Positions 31,649 through 41,558 of a DNA stretch of 49,320 nt are shown one piece after another (positions within the stretch are counted from its first letter, which is position 1; the number at the start of each line of letters is the position of its first letter). The DNA lies in assembly GCA_026224875.1 (NCBI GenBank), contig JAMFRU010000053.1, positions 1-49,320 of the forward strand, written 5' to 3'. The notes under the pieces are model-generated. The model was given only the letters and a program-made list of their open reading frames with translations. It was not told the origin of the DNA and did no database searches. This DNA is from Acidocella sp. (lineage in GTDB: Bacteria > Pseudomonadota > Alphaproteobacteria > Acetobacterales > Acetobacteraceae). The position numbers were made by a program, and so were the translations under genes.

Positions 31649-32326
31649 ATGAAGCGTCTCTTGCTTGCGGCTGCCCTGGCCTTGGCCCCCGCTCTGGCGT
31701 GGACCGCCCCGGCGTTGGCGGATTCCCCGCAGCATCTGGTGGACAGTTCCACTTTGGCCCTTGAAGACCTGGTGGGCGGCTCCTCGGGTGGCCAGATCCA
31801 GGCCTATCTGCACAAGGCCAAGGGCGTGGTCATCTGCCCCAATATTTTTCGCGGCGGCCTGGTGTTCGGTGGCGAGGGTGGCGGCTGCGTAATGGCAGCC
31901 CGCACCGCCGACGGCAGTTGGTCCTATCCGGCGCTGTACAACCTCGGCAGCGGCAGTTTCGGCCTGCAGATCGGCGTGCAGAATTCCGAGGTGATCATGC
32001 TGATCATGACCACTGACGGGCTGAACGCACTGCTGAACTCGCAATTCAAATTCGGCGGCGATGCCGGCATCTCGGTCGCCACTTTCGGCACCGGTGTGAA
32101 CGGCTCGATGTCCACCGCGCTGAACGCCGATATCATCAGCTTCTCCAAGAGCCAGGGTCTGTACGGTGGCGTGTCGCTGGGCGGTTCGGTGCTGGGCAAT
32201 GATTCCGGGGCGCAGCAGAAATACTACGGGCAGGAGCTGGCCGCACGGCAGATTGTGGTTGAAGGCCAAGGCAGCAACCCCGGCGCCAACCCCCTACGCA
32301 CCCTGTTAGGCCGCTACGGCCAATAG
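31649..32326 (+). CDS. Exported SYLF/YSC84-like lipid-binding protein
   Basis: A 225-residue protein with signal peptide (MKRLLLAAALALAPALAWTA, cleavage near ALA-D). The mature part is a SYLF (DUF500, YSC84) domain: AKGVVICPNIFRGGLVFGGE, then GGGCVMAARTADGSW, LYNLGSGSFGLQIGVQNSEV and LNADIISFSKSQGLYGGVSL. In eukaryotes the domain binds phosphoinositides and actin; bacterial members are periplasmic lipid-binding proteins. AAGGAG lies 7 nt before the ATG. It is 22 bp after the phosphatase gene and is followed by a hairpin that could terminate the unit. Confidence 0.9.
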   Translation: MKRLLLAAALALAPALAWTAPALADSPQHLVDSSTLALEDLVGGSSGGQIQAYLHKAKGVVICPNIFRGGLVFGGEGGGCVMAARTADGSWSYPALYNLGSGSFGLQIGVQNSEVIMLIMTTDGLNALLNSQFKFGGDAGISVATFGTGVNGSMSTALNADIISFSKSQGLYGGVSLGGSVLGNDSGAQQKYYGQELAARQIVVEGQGSNPGANPLRTLLGRYGQ

Positions 32327-32344
32327 GAGAATAAGTTTTTGGGT

Positions 32345-32368
32345 GCCGCCTTTTTACAAAAAGGCGGC
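32345..32368 (+). terminator. GCCGCCTTTTT hairpin downstream of the SYLF gene
   Basis: GCCGCCTTTTT (32345-32355) pairs perfectly with AAAAAGGCGGC (32358-32368). T5 precedes it at 32336-32340, but no T-run follows it on the plus strand. It may end transcription of the SYLF unit or be a dispersed palindrome like those at 133-239. Confidence 0.55.
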
Positions 32369-32394
32369 AAACTCTCTCCGTAGGGGCAACATAG

Positions 32395-33288
32395 ATGGGC
32401 TTGCTGGATGCACCTTTTAACCTAGCCCTGGACCTGCGGGCAGAGGTAGCCGAAAGCCCCCTGTGGGACGCCAAGCGCAATGTGCTGTGGCTGGCCGATG
32501 TAGAGGCGAACCGCGTGCTGGCCTACGATGTGCAGACCAAGCAGACCAAGCCGTTTTTATTCCCCGAGGTCGTAACCTCGATCGGCCTGTGCCAATCCGG
32601 CCGCCTGCTGGTGGCGCAGCGCCGCAGCGTGTTGCTGTTCGACCCCGCCACCGGTGCCCAAGAGGTGCTTACAGAACTCACCGGCGAGCTTCCGCAAAAC
32701 CGGTTGAACGACAGCAAAACCGGCCCGGATGGCTGCTACTGGGCCGGCAGCATGAACGACCTGCCGGACAAAACCCCATCGGCCATCCTCTGGCGTATCA
32801 CGCCGGACGGCAAGGCCGAACGCAAACTCGACGGCCTCACCCTCATCAACGGCATCGCCTGGTCGCCTGGGGCTGAGCGTATGTATGTCACCGACACCAG
32901 AGGCCCGTGGATCGACGTGTGGGATTTTGATGTGGCGACGGGGGGTATGAGCAACCGCCGCCGGGTAGCGACCTTGGCGCAGGAGGACGGCAGGCCCGAT
33001 GGCGGCGCTTGCGATGCCGCCGGGCGCTATTGGTCGGCGGGCGTGTCCGCGGGGTGCCTAAACGTGTTCACGCCCACCGGCGCGCTGGAGCAAAAAATCG
33101 CTTTTCCCGTTCCGTCCCCCACCATGCCGTGCTTTGCCGGGCCGGACCTCACCAGCCTGTTCGTCACCAGCCTGAAGCACGGCCGCCCGGAGGAGATGCA
33201 GCGCCGCTACCCGGCGATGGGCGGTGTGTTTTTCGCACCAGGCGCCCCGGCCGGGCTGGCACTCACGCCATTTGCCGACGGCGCCTGA
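32395..33288 (+). CDS. SMP-30/gluconolactonase family protein
   Basis: A 297-residue six-bladed beta-propeller lactonase. Metal ligands expected in the family are visible: Glu in AEVAESPLWDAK near 20, Asn in NRLNDSKTGPDG near 104, Asn in LINGIAWSPGAERMYVTDT near 150 and Asp in EDGRPDGGACDAAGRYW near 200. Family members open sugar lactones such as gluconolactone or arabinono-lactone. The site TAGGGGCAAC precedes ATG 32395. Its last 82 bp overlap the convergent LysR gene, and its stop lies in a 15-bp tandem duplication. Confidence 0.9.
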   Translation: MGLLDAPFNLALDLRAEVAESPLWDAKRNVLWLADVEANRVLAYDVQTKQTKPFLFPEVVTSIGLCQSGRLLVAQRRSVLLFDPATGAQEVLTELTGELPQNRLNDSKTGPDGCYWAGSMNDLPDKTPSAILWRITPDGKAERKLDGLTLINGIAWSPGAERMYVTDTRGPWIDVWDFDVATGGMSNRRRVATLAQEDGRPDGGACDAAGRYWSAGVSAGCLNVFTPTGALEQKIAFPVPSPTMPCFAGPDLTSLFVTSLKHGRPEEMQRRYPAMGGVFFAPGAPAGLALTPFADGA

Positions 33289-34190
33289 ATAAAATCGGCC
33301 TGAATAAAATCCACAAACGCGCGCAACGGCGCCGGCAGATGGCGCCGCCCCGGATAATACAGAAACGGGCCTGAATAGCGCTGCCACCATGGCTCCAGCA
33401 CCGGCACCAGCGCGCCGCTCGCGAAAAACGGGCGCAGCCATTCTTCAAAAATTCCGACGATACCCGTACCAGCGCATGCCGCGGCCACGGCCAAATCAGT
33501 TGCCCCGCCGGCGCTTACAATCAGCTGCCCGCTTGGCTCAACCAGCACAATCTCGCCATCGCGCTCAAATTCCCAGGGTGTCGTCAGCGTACCGCTGGGA
33601 AACCGGCCGCGAATACAGGCATGGGCCAGCAAATCGCGCGGATGTTCCGGGCACCCGTGGCGCGCCAGATAGGCGGGGGACGCGGCCGTGGCGGAACGCT
33701 GGTAACGCGGCCCGATCGGCACCGCGATCATGTCCTGCTCCAGCCTTTCCTCATAGCGTATGCCGGCATCGCAACCCGATGCCAGCACATCGACGAAACT
33801 CTCCTCGGCAACCACTTCGAGCTGAATATCGGGGTAAGCTGCCAGAAAAGGTGGAATGATGGAGGGCAGCACCAGCCGTGCCGCACTTATCGGCACATTC
33901 AGCCGCAACAGCCCGGCGGGGCGGTCGCGAAAATGGTTGACCACATCGAGCGCCGTCTGCACGCTCTCCAACGCGGGCACCAGCCGTTCCAGCAGCCGCG
34001 CGCCCGCCTCGGTGGGGGCGATGCTGCGTGTGGTCCGGTGCAGCAACCGCACACCGAGCTGGCGTTCAAGCCGTGTTACCGCCTCGCTCAGGCTGGAGGC
34101 GGCACTACCCGTGGCCAGTGCCGCGCGCCTGAAACCACCGGCCCGCGCCACCGCGAGAAACGCATTCAGATCGCCAAGATTTTCCGTCAT
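33207..34190 (-). CDS. LysR-family regulator, divergent from aldo-keto reductase
   Basis: A 327-residue LysR protein: helix-turn-helix FLAVARAGGFRRAALATGSA followed by ASSLSEAVTRLERQLGVRLL (residues about 10-50), effector domain with RLNVPISAARLVLPSIIPPF and CDAGIRYEERLEQDMIAVPI. It belongs to the CrgA/AaeR-like branch. A typical end would come just after LRAFVDFIQA (near residue 300); here a 15-bp duplication gives FIQADFIQA and the frame runs 80 bp antisense into the SMP-30 gene. It faces the aldo-keto reductase gene, with the palindrome GAACGG-G-CCGTTC (34204-34216) in between, its likely operator. Confidence 0.9.
   Translation of the reverse strand: MTENLGDLNAFLAVARAGGFRRAALATGSAASSLSEAVTRLERQLGVRLLHRTTRSIAPTEAGARLLERLVPALESVQTALDVVNHFRDRPAGLLRLNVPISAARLVLPSIIPPFLAAYPDIQLEVVAEESFVDVLASGCDAGIRYEERLEQDMIAVPIGPRYQRSATAASPAYLARHGCPEHPRDLLAHACIRGRFPSGTLTTPWEFERDGEIVLVEPSGQLIVSAGGATDLAVAAACAGTGIVGIFEEWLRPFFASGALVPVLEPWWQRYSGPFLYYPGRRHLPAPLRAFVDFIQADFIQAPSANGVSASPAGAPGAKNTPPIAG
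33284..33311. repeat. Tandem duplication with 15-bp period at overlapping gene ends
   Basis: CCTGAATAAAATC at 33284-33296 repeats at 33299-33311. The first copy contains the SMP-30 stop codon (TGA, 33286-33288). In the LysR frame the duplication encodes FIQAD-type residues twice, in frame. Confidence 0.9.
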
Positions 34191-34200
34191 TGTACGCTAC

Positions 34201-34218
34201 TCCGAACGGGCCGTTCCG
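34201..34218. promoter_or_regulatory. Palindrome between LysR and aldo-keto reductase genes
   Basis: GAACGG (34204-34209), one base, CCGTTC (34211-34216) lies 13 bp before the LysR start and about 80 bp before the aldo-keto reductase start. The place fits a LysR autoregulatory site. The assignment is inference. Confidence 0.45.
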
Positions 34219-34293
34219 ATTAACGCATATTATCGAACAAACCGGAACTGCCTATATCCGCGCTGCATTCATTTGCAATCAAAGGACACCAGC

Positions 34294-35172
34294 ATGACCG
34301 ATATCAGCAAAGCCGGCACATTCACCCTCGGCTCTCATACCGTAAACCGCATGGGCTACGGCGCCATGCAGCTGGCCGGCCCCGGCGTATTCGGGCCACC
34401 GAAAGACCGCGCCACCGCGCTGGCCGTGCTGCGCGCCGCCGTGGAAGCCGGGGTCAACCATATCGACACCAGCGATTTCTACGGCCCGCATGTCACCAAC
34501 GAGATTCTTCGCGAGGCGCTGCACCCTTACAAAGCCGACCTCACCATCGTCACCAAAATCGGCGCGCGGCGGGGTGCCGATGCATCATGGAACCCGGCCT
34601 TCGCACCGGCGGAGCTGACCCAGGCCGTGCACGACAACCTGCGTAATCTCGGCCTGGACGTGCTCGATGTGGTAAACCTCCGCGCCATGTTCGGCGTCCA
34701 CGGCCCGGCCGAAGGTTCGATCGAGCCGTCGCTCACAGTGCTTGCCGAGCTTCAGCGCCAGGGGCTGGTCCGCCATATCGGCCTCAGCAACGTAACACCC
34801 ACCCAGATCGCGCAGGGGCGGGGCATCGCCGAAATCGTCTGCATCCAGAACAACTATAACCTCGCCCACCGGGAAGACGACGCGCTGCTGGACGATCTGG
34901 CGGCGGCGGGCATCGCCTATGTCCCCTATTTCCCGCTCGGCGGTTTCACGCCGCTGCAATCGGCAACGCTGAACGACGTCGCCGCCACTCTCGGCGCCAC
35001 GCCGATGCAGGTGGCGCTGGCCTGGCTGCTGCAGCGCTCACCCAACCTCCTGCTTATCCCAGGCACATCGTCGCTCGCGCATTTGCAGGAAAACCTCGCC
35101 GCCGCCGAACTCGTCCTGCCGCCGGGCGCGTTGGCAGCGCTCGACGGCATCACAAACGAGGCGGCTCAGTAA
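34294..35172 (+). CDS. Aldo/keto reductase (PdxI/YdbC-like)
   Basis: A 292-residue NADPH-dependent reductase. GYGAMQLAGPGVFGPPKDRA near residue 20, the catalytic Asp/Tyr in HIDTSDFYGPHVTNE, the catalytic Lys in IVTKIGARRG, and the cofactor segment IPGTSSLAHLQENLAAAEL are visible. The AMQLAGPGVFG pattern and the N at the usual His position (VVNLR) are those of the YdbC group, in which E. coli PdxI reduces pyridoxal to pyridoxine. AAAGGACACC precedes ATG 34294. The divergent LysR gene is its probable regulator. Pyridoxal as substrate is a guess from subgroup. Confidence 0.9.
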   Translation: MTDISKAGTFTLGSHTVNRMGYGAMQLAGPGVFGPPKDRATALAVLRAAVEAGVNHIDTSDFYGPHVTNEILREALHPYKADLTIVTKIGARRGADASWNPAFAPAELTQAVHDNLRNLGLDVLDVVNLRAMFGVHGPAEGSIEPSLTVLAELQRQGLVRHIGLSNVTPTQIAQGRGIAEIVCIQNNYNLAHREDDALLDDLAAAGIAYVPYFPLGGFTPLQSATLNDVAATLGATPMQVALAWLLQRSPNLLLIPGTSSLAHLQENLAAAELVLPPGALAALDGITNEAAQ

Positions 35173-35290
35173 CCATCACGCTGGGGGTGTTCTCGTCCTT
35201 GCGCGTCAGCTCAAAGCCTTCGTTGATTAGCTCGAAGGGTAAACATGGGTTATGAGACCGAGGATATCATCAGCTTCACCCAAGATATGG
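35173..35290 (-). pseudogene. Remnant of a zinc-dependent alcohol dehydrogenase (C-terminus)
   Basis: On the reverse strand, ILGEADDILGLITHVY reads in one frame and PFELINEGFELTRKDENTPS followed by VMVTE reads in another, separated by a one-base frameshift near 35243. Together they match the end of class III-type alcohol dehydrogenases; the intact gene at 36220 ends DDLITHVLPFEQINEGFELM with a similar tail. No upstream part of the enzyme remains. The segment runs into the stop of the aldo-keto reductase gene. It is the scar of a second dehydrogenase lost or displaced near frmA. Confidence 0.75.
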
Positions 35291-35322
35291 GGAGGTGGGA
35301 AACCGCCGCCCCATATCTTGTA

Positions 35323-36150
35323 TTATTCAGACTTACGTCTGATTTCCGTGAGGCGCATTGATTGTAAGTCACCCCGCGCCTCGACCCGCCCTGCCGCAGC
35401 GAGGTGTTGGATACGGGACCAATAGAAATCATCACCAAGTTGTATTTCTTGTGTGTCCCAAAACTCTCCGATAATGTCGCCGACGACACGGGCCGCTTTG
35501 CGCCATTCCGGCGTGATATGGCTGAGGATACTGTCATCGAAGTAATCGAGCGGCGCTGAGATGAGTGTATGGTTTTCCAGCACGCGCAGCGGGGCGTTTT
35601 CCCGGCGTAGCCTGCCCCAGAGGCTCAAGTGCAAGTCTGCGTCTGTTGCATCGAGTATTTTAACGCTCCCGAAATATGGGTCAGTAAAAAACTCACGCGG
35701 CGACACTATGCCGGTGGCAACCGCATAACGCGGAATGGCGGGTGTATTACGCGGTAATGCCAAAACATCGGTAATATCGACGACCTCATATGGCTTGCCG
35801 TCCAAACGCCACACAAATTCCAAAAACCCCGTATATTCGCTAGTACAACGACGAGAGAACCAAGCAATGGCTCGGCCTTCATGGGTAGTTGCCCGGTGCC
35901 AGAAGACATCGTCGCGGCGAAAATCCAGCCCGGACGAATCTGACTCGCCACCCCAGTCCCAGCCCAGCTCTTCGCGGACCCATTTAGCGCGAAGCACCGG
36001 GTCAGGTGGGTCTATTGGTCCGAAATTGAGGGCATCAAATTGCCCAACAACCTCATCGTTGCGGCCAGAATCCGCTATTGCCTGACGAAGACTGGCGGCA
36101 GCAGAAGAGCCAAACACGACGTGGAGGATCGGCGCAGTGCTATTCGTCAT
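35323..36150 (-). CDS. DUF1835/DUF3658 domain protein
   Basis: A 275-residue cytoplasmic protein. The N-terminus HVVFGSSAAASLRQAIADSG followed by VVGQFDALNFGPIDPPDP is the DUF1835 pattern, and the C-terminal part with WRKAARVVGDIIGEF fits DUF3658. Both are of unknown biochemical role. A strong ribosome site AAGGAGCAG sits 5 nt before the ATG. GC is lower than in flanking frmA, and the gene sits between a dehydrogenase remnant and frmA, so it may have come with the event that broke the old dehydrogenase. Confidence 0.8.
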   Translation of the reverse strand: MTNSTAPILHVVFGSSAAASLRQAIADSGRNDEVVGQFDALNFGPIDPPDPVLRAKWVREELGWDWGGESDSSGLDFRRDDVFWHRATTHEGRAIAWFSRRCTSEYTGFLEFVWRLDGKPYEVVDITDVLALPRNTPAIPRYAVATGIVSPREFFTDPYFGSVKILDATDADLHLSLWGRLRRENAPLRVLENHTLISAPLDYFDDSILSHITPEWRKAARVVGDIIGEFWDTQEIQLGDDFYWSRIQHLAAAGRVEARGDLQSMRLTEIRRKSE

Positions 36151-36219
36151 ATCTGCTCCTTGGGGCCCAGCCCAAACTCATCATCATGCGGAACATTAAA
36201 GAGTCAAACCGTGGGTGGC

Positions 36220-37329
36220 TTAATACACCACCACACTCCGAATACTCTCGCCCCGGCGCATCAACTCGAACCCCTCGTTGATCTGCTCAAACGGCAGCAC
36301 ATGGGTGATAAGATCATCGATGTTGATCTTGCCATCCATATACCAATCGACAATCCGCGGCACATCGGTACGCCCGCGCGCGCCGCCGAACGCCGTGCCC
36401 TTCCATGTTCGCCCCGTGACCAGTTGGAACGGCCGCGTAGCAATCTCCTGCCCCGCGCCGGCCACGCCGATGATGATGGACGTGCCCCAGCCGCGATGGG
36501 TGCATTCCAGCGCCTGGCGCATGACTTTCACATTGCCGATGCATTCGAACGAAAAATCCGCCCCGCCATCGGTGAGGTTCACCAGATACGGCACGAGGTC
36601 CTCGCCAATTTCGGAGGGGTTCACAAAATGCGTCATGCCGAATTTCTCGGCCATGGCTTTGCGCCCGTTATTCAAATCCACGCCGATGATTTTATCGGCC
36701 CCGGCAATGCGCGCGCCCTGAATAACGTTGAGCCCGATCCAGCCGAGACCAAAAATAACCACGTTATCGCCTGGCTGCACTTTGGCGGTGTTGAACACGG
36801 CACCGATGCCGGTGGTAACGCCACAGCCGATGTAGCAGATCTTATCGAACGGCGCGTCCTCACGCACTTTCGCCAGTGCGATTTCGGGCAGCACGGTAAA
36901 ATTGGCGAAGGTCGAGCAGCCCATGTAATGCATCACCGGCGCGCCGTCGCAGGAAAAACGCGAAGTACCGTCGGGCATAACCCCCTGGCCCTGCGTGCCG
37001 CGAATGGCGGTACACAGATTACTCTTGCGCGAGAGGCAGGTTTTGCAACTGCGGCATTCAGGCGTGTAGAGCGGGATAACGTGGTCGCCCTTTTTGAGCG
37101 AGGTTACCCCGGGCCCAATTTCCACCACCACGCCGGCACCCTCATGGCCCAGAACGGCGGGGAAAATGCCCTCGGGGTCGGCGCCGGAGAGGGTGTAGTC
37201 ATCGGTATGGCAGATGCCGGTGGCTTTCACCTCGACCATCACCTCACCGAATTTCGGCCCGTCGATATCGATAATCTCAAGAGAGAGCGGCTGACCCGCC
37301 GCCCGTGCCACCGCCGCTCTGGTCTTCAT
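36220..37329 (-). CDS. frmA: S-(hydroxymethyl)glutathione dehydrogenase / class III alcohol dehydrogenase
   Basis: A 369-residue NAD-dependent zinc enzyme that oxidises S-hydroxymethylglutathione, the adduct of formaldehyde, and reduces S-nitrosoglutathione. Catalytic zinc ligands lie in ATGICHTDDYTLSG (Cys40), LGHEGAG (His) and CYIGCGVTTGIGAV. The structural zinc has four Cys in CRSCKTCLSRKSNLC. The NAD motif is VVIFGLGWIGLNV. The ATG overlaps the serB stop by one base (TAATG), and GGAGCGG precedes it, so serB and frmA are co-transcribed. No frmB esterase is in the window. Confidence 0.96.
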   Translation of the reverse strand: MKTRAAVARAAGQPLSLEIIDIDGPKFGEVMVEVKATGICHTDDYTLSGADPEGIFPAVLGHEGAGVVVEIGPGVTSLKKGDHVIPLYTPECRSCKTCLSRKSNLCTAIRGTQGQGVMPDGTSRFSCDGAPVMHYMGCSTFANFTVLPEIALAKVREDAPFDKICYIGCGVTTGIGAVFNTAKVQPGDNVVIFGLGWIGLNVIQGARIAGADKIIGVDLNNGRKAMAEKFGMTHFVNPSEIGEDLVPYLVNLTDGGADFSFECIGNVKVMRQALECTHRGWGTSIIIGVAGAGQEIATRPFQLVTGRTWKGTAFGGARGRTDVPRIVDWYMDGKINIDDLITHVLPFEQINEGFELMRRGESIRSVVVY

Positions 37330-38210
37330 TATTCCGCTCCCCCCTTAAACGCCGATGCGGGATATCCCTGCGCGAACAGCAGCGAGGTCAAATCCGTATG
37401 CTCGATGCGGTTGACCACCTGCCCGGCCACGATTGGTTTGGCGTAAAATGCAACACCCAGGCCTGCCGCCTTCAACATCGGCAGATCATTGGCGCCATCG
37501 CCCACCGCCAGTGTGGCATGAAGTTTTACCCCCCGCGTTGCCGCCAACTCTTCCAGTGCCGCCAGCTTCGCATCCTTGTCCAAAATCGGCTCGCCGACCT
37601 CGCCCGTGAGTGCAGTGCCGTCATCCAGCAGCGTGTTGGAGCGGTGCTCATCGAACCCCAACGCCTCGGCCACACGGGAGGTGAAATAGGTGAAGCCGCC
37701 CGAAACCAGTGCCGTGGTGGCGCCAAAACTCTTCATCGTCGCCACCAGCTCGCGCGCACCGGGAGCGATTTTGGTCTCGGCCCAGGTCTTCTCAAGTGCC
37801 GAGAGGTTCAACCCCTTCAGCATCGCCACCCGCTCGCGCAAAGCCGAGGGAAAATCCAGCTCGCCGTTCATCGAACGGCGGGTAATCTCGGCAATTTGCT
37901 CCTTGAGCCCGGCAAAAGCGGCAATCTCATCCAGCGTCTCGGTTGTCACGATGGTGCTGTCCATATCCGCCACCAGCACCGCCTTGCGCCGGCCACGGAA
38001 TTTGGTGACGAACAAATCGACCGCTTTATGGTCGAGCGCTGCCAGCAAAGCGGCGCGGTCCGGCAGGATTTGCGTGATGAACTCCACCGCCTGGCGCTCG
38101 GACAGCCATTTGGGATGCATGCCGGAGCAAAAATCCATGGCATGGGCGGCGCAGGCCGGGGTAAGGGGGCCGGCTTGCTGATTGGCACTCAAAATGACGA
38201 TATAGGACAT
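37329..38210 (-). CDS. serB: Phosphoserine phosphatase
   Basis: A 293-residue HAD-family enzyme for the last step of serine synthesis. The nucleophile motif is DMDST at residues 82-86; ALVSGGFTYF is motif II, and the VGDGANDLPML motif IV follows near 255. The first 75 residues form the small ACT-like N-domain usual in this type. ATG 38208-38210 shares bases with the miaA ATG (CATG), so the mRNA is likely leaderless or starts are staggered. It is co-transcribed with frmA by a one-base overlap. Confidence 0.95.
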   Translation of the reverse strand: MSYIVILSANQQAGPLTPACAAHAMDFCSGMHPKWLSERQAVEFITQILPDRAALLAALDHKAVDLFVTKFRGRRKAVLVADMDSTIVTTETLDEIAAFAGLKEQIAEITRRSMNGELDFPSALRERVAMLKGLNLSALEKTWAETKIAPGARELVATMKSFGATTALVSGGFTYFTSRVAEALGFDEHRSNTLLDDGTALTGEVGEPILDKDAKLAALEELAATRGVKLHATLAVGDGANDLPMLKAAGLGVAFYAKPIVAGQVVNRIEHTDLTSLLFAQGYPASAFKGGAE

Positions 38211-39177
38211 GGGCACGACTGGTAGGACAGAGAGCGGTATTGGGCAACGCACCGCAGTAATACTGGCGGGCCCCACGGCCAGCGGTAAATCGGCTCTGGC
38301 CCTTACTTTGGCCAAGCGGCTGGGCGGCACGATCATCAACGCCGACGCCATGCAATGCTACCGCGAGCTACGCACCATAACCGCCCGCCCCAGCCCGCAG
38401 GACGAAGCGCAAGCCCCGCATCTTCTATACGGCGTGCGCGCGGCGGAAAAACCCGCCAACGCCGCCTGGTGGCGCGAAGCCGCTCTGGCCGCGCTGGCGC
38501 AAACCGAGATGCCCATCATCTGCGGTGGAACGGGCATGTATTTCTCGTCCCTTATCAACGGCATAGCCAACATCCCCGACCCCGGCGAGGCCGCCCGCAC
38601 CGAAGCCCGCACCCTGCTGGCCGAACTCGGCCCCGAAGCCCTGCACGCCAAACTCGACCCCGAAACCGCAGCCAAACTCAAACCCGGCGACAGCCAGCGT
38701 ATCGCCCGTGCCTACGAGGTGCTGCTCGCCACCGGCCGCGGCCTGGCCTGGTGGCAGGCGCAACCAACCGAGCGCCTCACCGGCTGGAATTTGCGCATGA
38801 TCCTGCTCGACCCGCCCCGCGAGAGCCTGCGCGAGGCCATAACCACGCGCTTCGACGCGATGCTGGAAGCCGGCGCTTTGGCCGAGGTGGAGGCATTTCT
38901 CGCCCTCGGCCTGGACCCGGCGCTGCCGTTAATGCGCGCGCACGGTGTGCCGGAACTGGCGGCCTACCTGCGCGGCGAGGCCAGCCTGACGGACGCCACC
39001 GCCCGTGCCATCCTCGTCACCCACCAATATACCAAGCGCCAAATGACCTGGTTCCGCCACCAGAAACTGGTGGACACTGCTGCCATGCAAATAATTCATT
39101 CAATAACCGCCTCTTTCACGCAACTTTCGGAAAGTTTTATTGGTAATTTAACTAATTTTATAAATCAATATGATTGA
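38209..39177 (+). CDS. miaA: tRNA dimethylallyltransferase
   Basis: MiaA adds dimethylallyl to A37 of tRNAs reading UNN codons. The 322-residue protein has the P-loop GPTASGKS (21-28), the INADAMQCYRELRTITARPS segment, ICGGTGMYFSSLING near 105 and the C-terminal HQYTKRQMTWFRHQ near 275. The last 30 residues are encoded by markedly AT-rich DNA (39085-39177), which probably doubles as the ilvB promoter. The start ATG overlaps the divergent serB ATG as CATG; no good ribosome site is seen, so an alternative later start such as ATT at 38239 is possible. miaA before ilvB is usual in related genomes. Confidence 0.94.
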   Translation: MGTTGRTESGIGQRTAVILAGPTASGKSALALTLAKRLGGTIINADAMQCYRELRTITARPSPQDEAQAPHLLYGVRAAEKPANAAWWREAALAALAQTEMPIICGGTGMYFSSLINGIANIPDPGEAARTEARTLLAELGPEALHAKLDPETAAKLKPGDSQRIARAYEVLLATGRGLAWWQAQPTERLTGWNLRMILLDPPRESLREAITTRFDAMLEAGALAEVEAFLALGLDPALPLMRAHGVPELAAYLRGEASLTDATARAILVTHQYTKRQMTWFRHQKLVDTAAMQIIHSITASFTQLSESFIGNLTNFINQYD

Positions 39178-39209
39178 CCTGCCGCGCCGCAGCGGGTAAT
39201 CCGTGCCAC

Positions 39210-39235
39210 TCAAACCTAGCGATCAAACCTAGCAA
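39210..39235. repeat. Tandem duplication, 2 x 13 bp, in the ilvB leader
   Basis: TCAAACCTAGCGA (39210-39222) is followed directly by TCAAACCTAGCAA (39223-39235). It lies in the 75-bp leader between miaA and ilvB. I found no leader peptide with Ile, Leu or Val codons and no terminator, so no attenuator is supported here. Confidence 0.75.
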
Positions 39236-39252
39236 TGGGCAGGACGAGAAGT

Positions 39253-41048
<1,796 letters not shown>

Positions 41049-41049
<1 letters not shown>

Positions 41050-41558
41050 TGGGTGCCACGGATATGCGCAGTGCGACAATGTCAGTGCTGGTTGAAAACG
41101 AATCCGGAGTTTTGGCGCGTGTTATCGGCCTGTTCTCAGGGCGGGGCTATAATATCGATAGCCTAACGGTGGCGCCGGTGGAGCGTGATGGTTCGAAAAG
41201 CCGCATCACCATCGTTACGCAAGGCACCGAAATGGTGATCGAGCAGATCAAGGCGCAGCTCGACCGGCTGGTGCCGGTTTATAAGGTGCTGGATCTCTCC
41301 GAAGGGCCGCATCTGTCGCGTGAACTGGCGCTGATAAAAGTGCTGGGAACGGGCGAAAAACGCGCCGAGGCTTTGCGGCTGGCGGATGCTTTTCGGGCGC
41401 GGGTGATTGATGCGACGACGGAAAGTTTTACGTTTGAGTTGACCGGCGCAACGGACAAATTGGACGCGTTTTTGGATTTGATGCGGCCTGTGGGGCTGGC
41501 GGAAGTGTCGCGCACCGGGGTGGCGGCGATTGCCCGCGGGGTTAAGACGATCGGGTAA
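41049..41558 (+). CDS. ilvN: Acetolactate synthase, small (regulatory) subunit
   Basis: A 169-residue ACT-domain protein (family name IlvN or IlvH) that activates IlvB and gives valine feedback. The N-terminal ACT domain is SVLVENESGVLARVIGLFSG through RITIVTQGTE; the C-terminal domain begins near 80 and ends EVSRTGVAAIARGVKTIG. The first ATG (41049) overlaps the ilvB stop; MSVLVENESG eleven codons later is an alternative start. In many relatives ilvC follows directly; here a 3-kb insert separates them. Confidence 0.95.

Noticed and set aside
35323-36150. DUF1835 gene as part of the frmA-serB operon
   Set aside because: It has its own strong ribosome site, lies 69 bp downstream of frmA, and has lower GC; co-transcription is possible but not supported.
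39178-39252. Possible ilv attenuator before ilvB
   Set aside because: A tiny frame MIDLPRRSG can be read, but it has no run of Ile, Leu or Val codons and no terminator follows.
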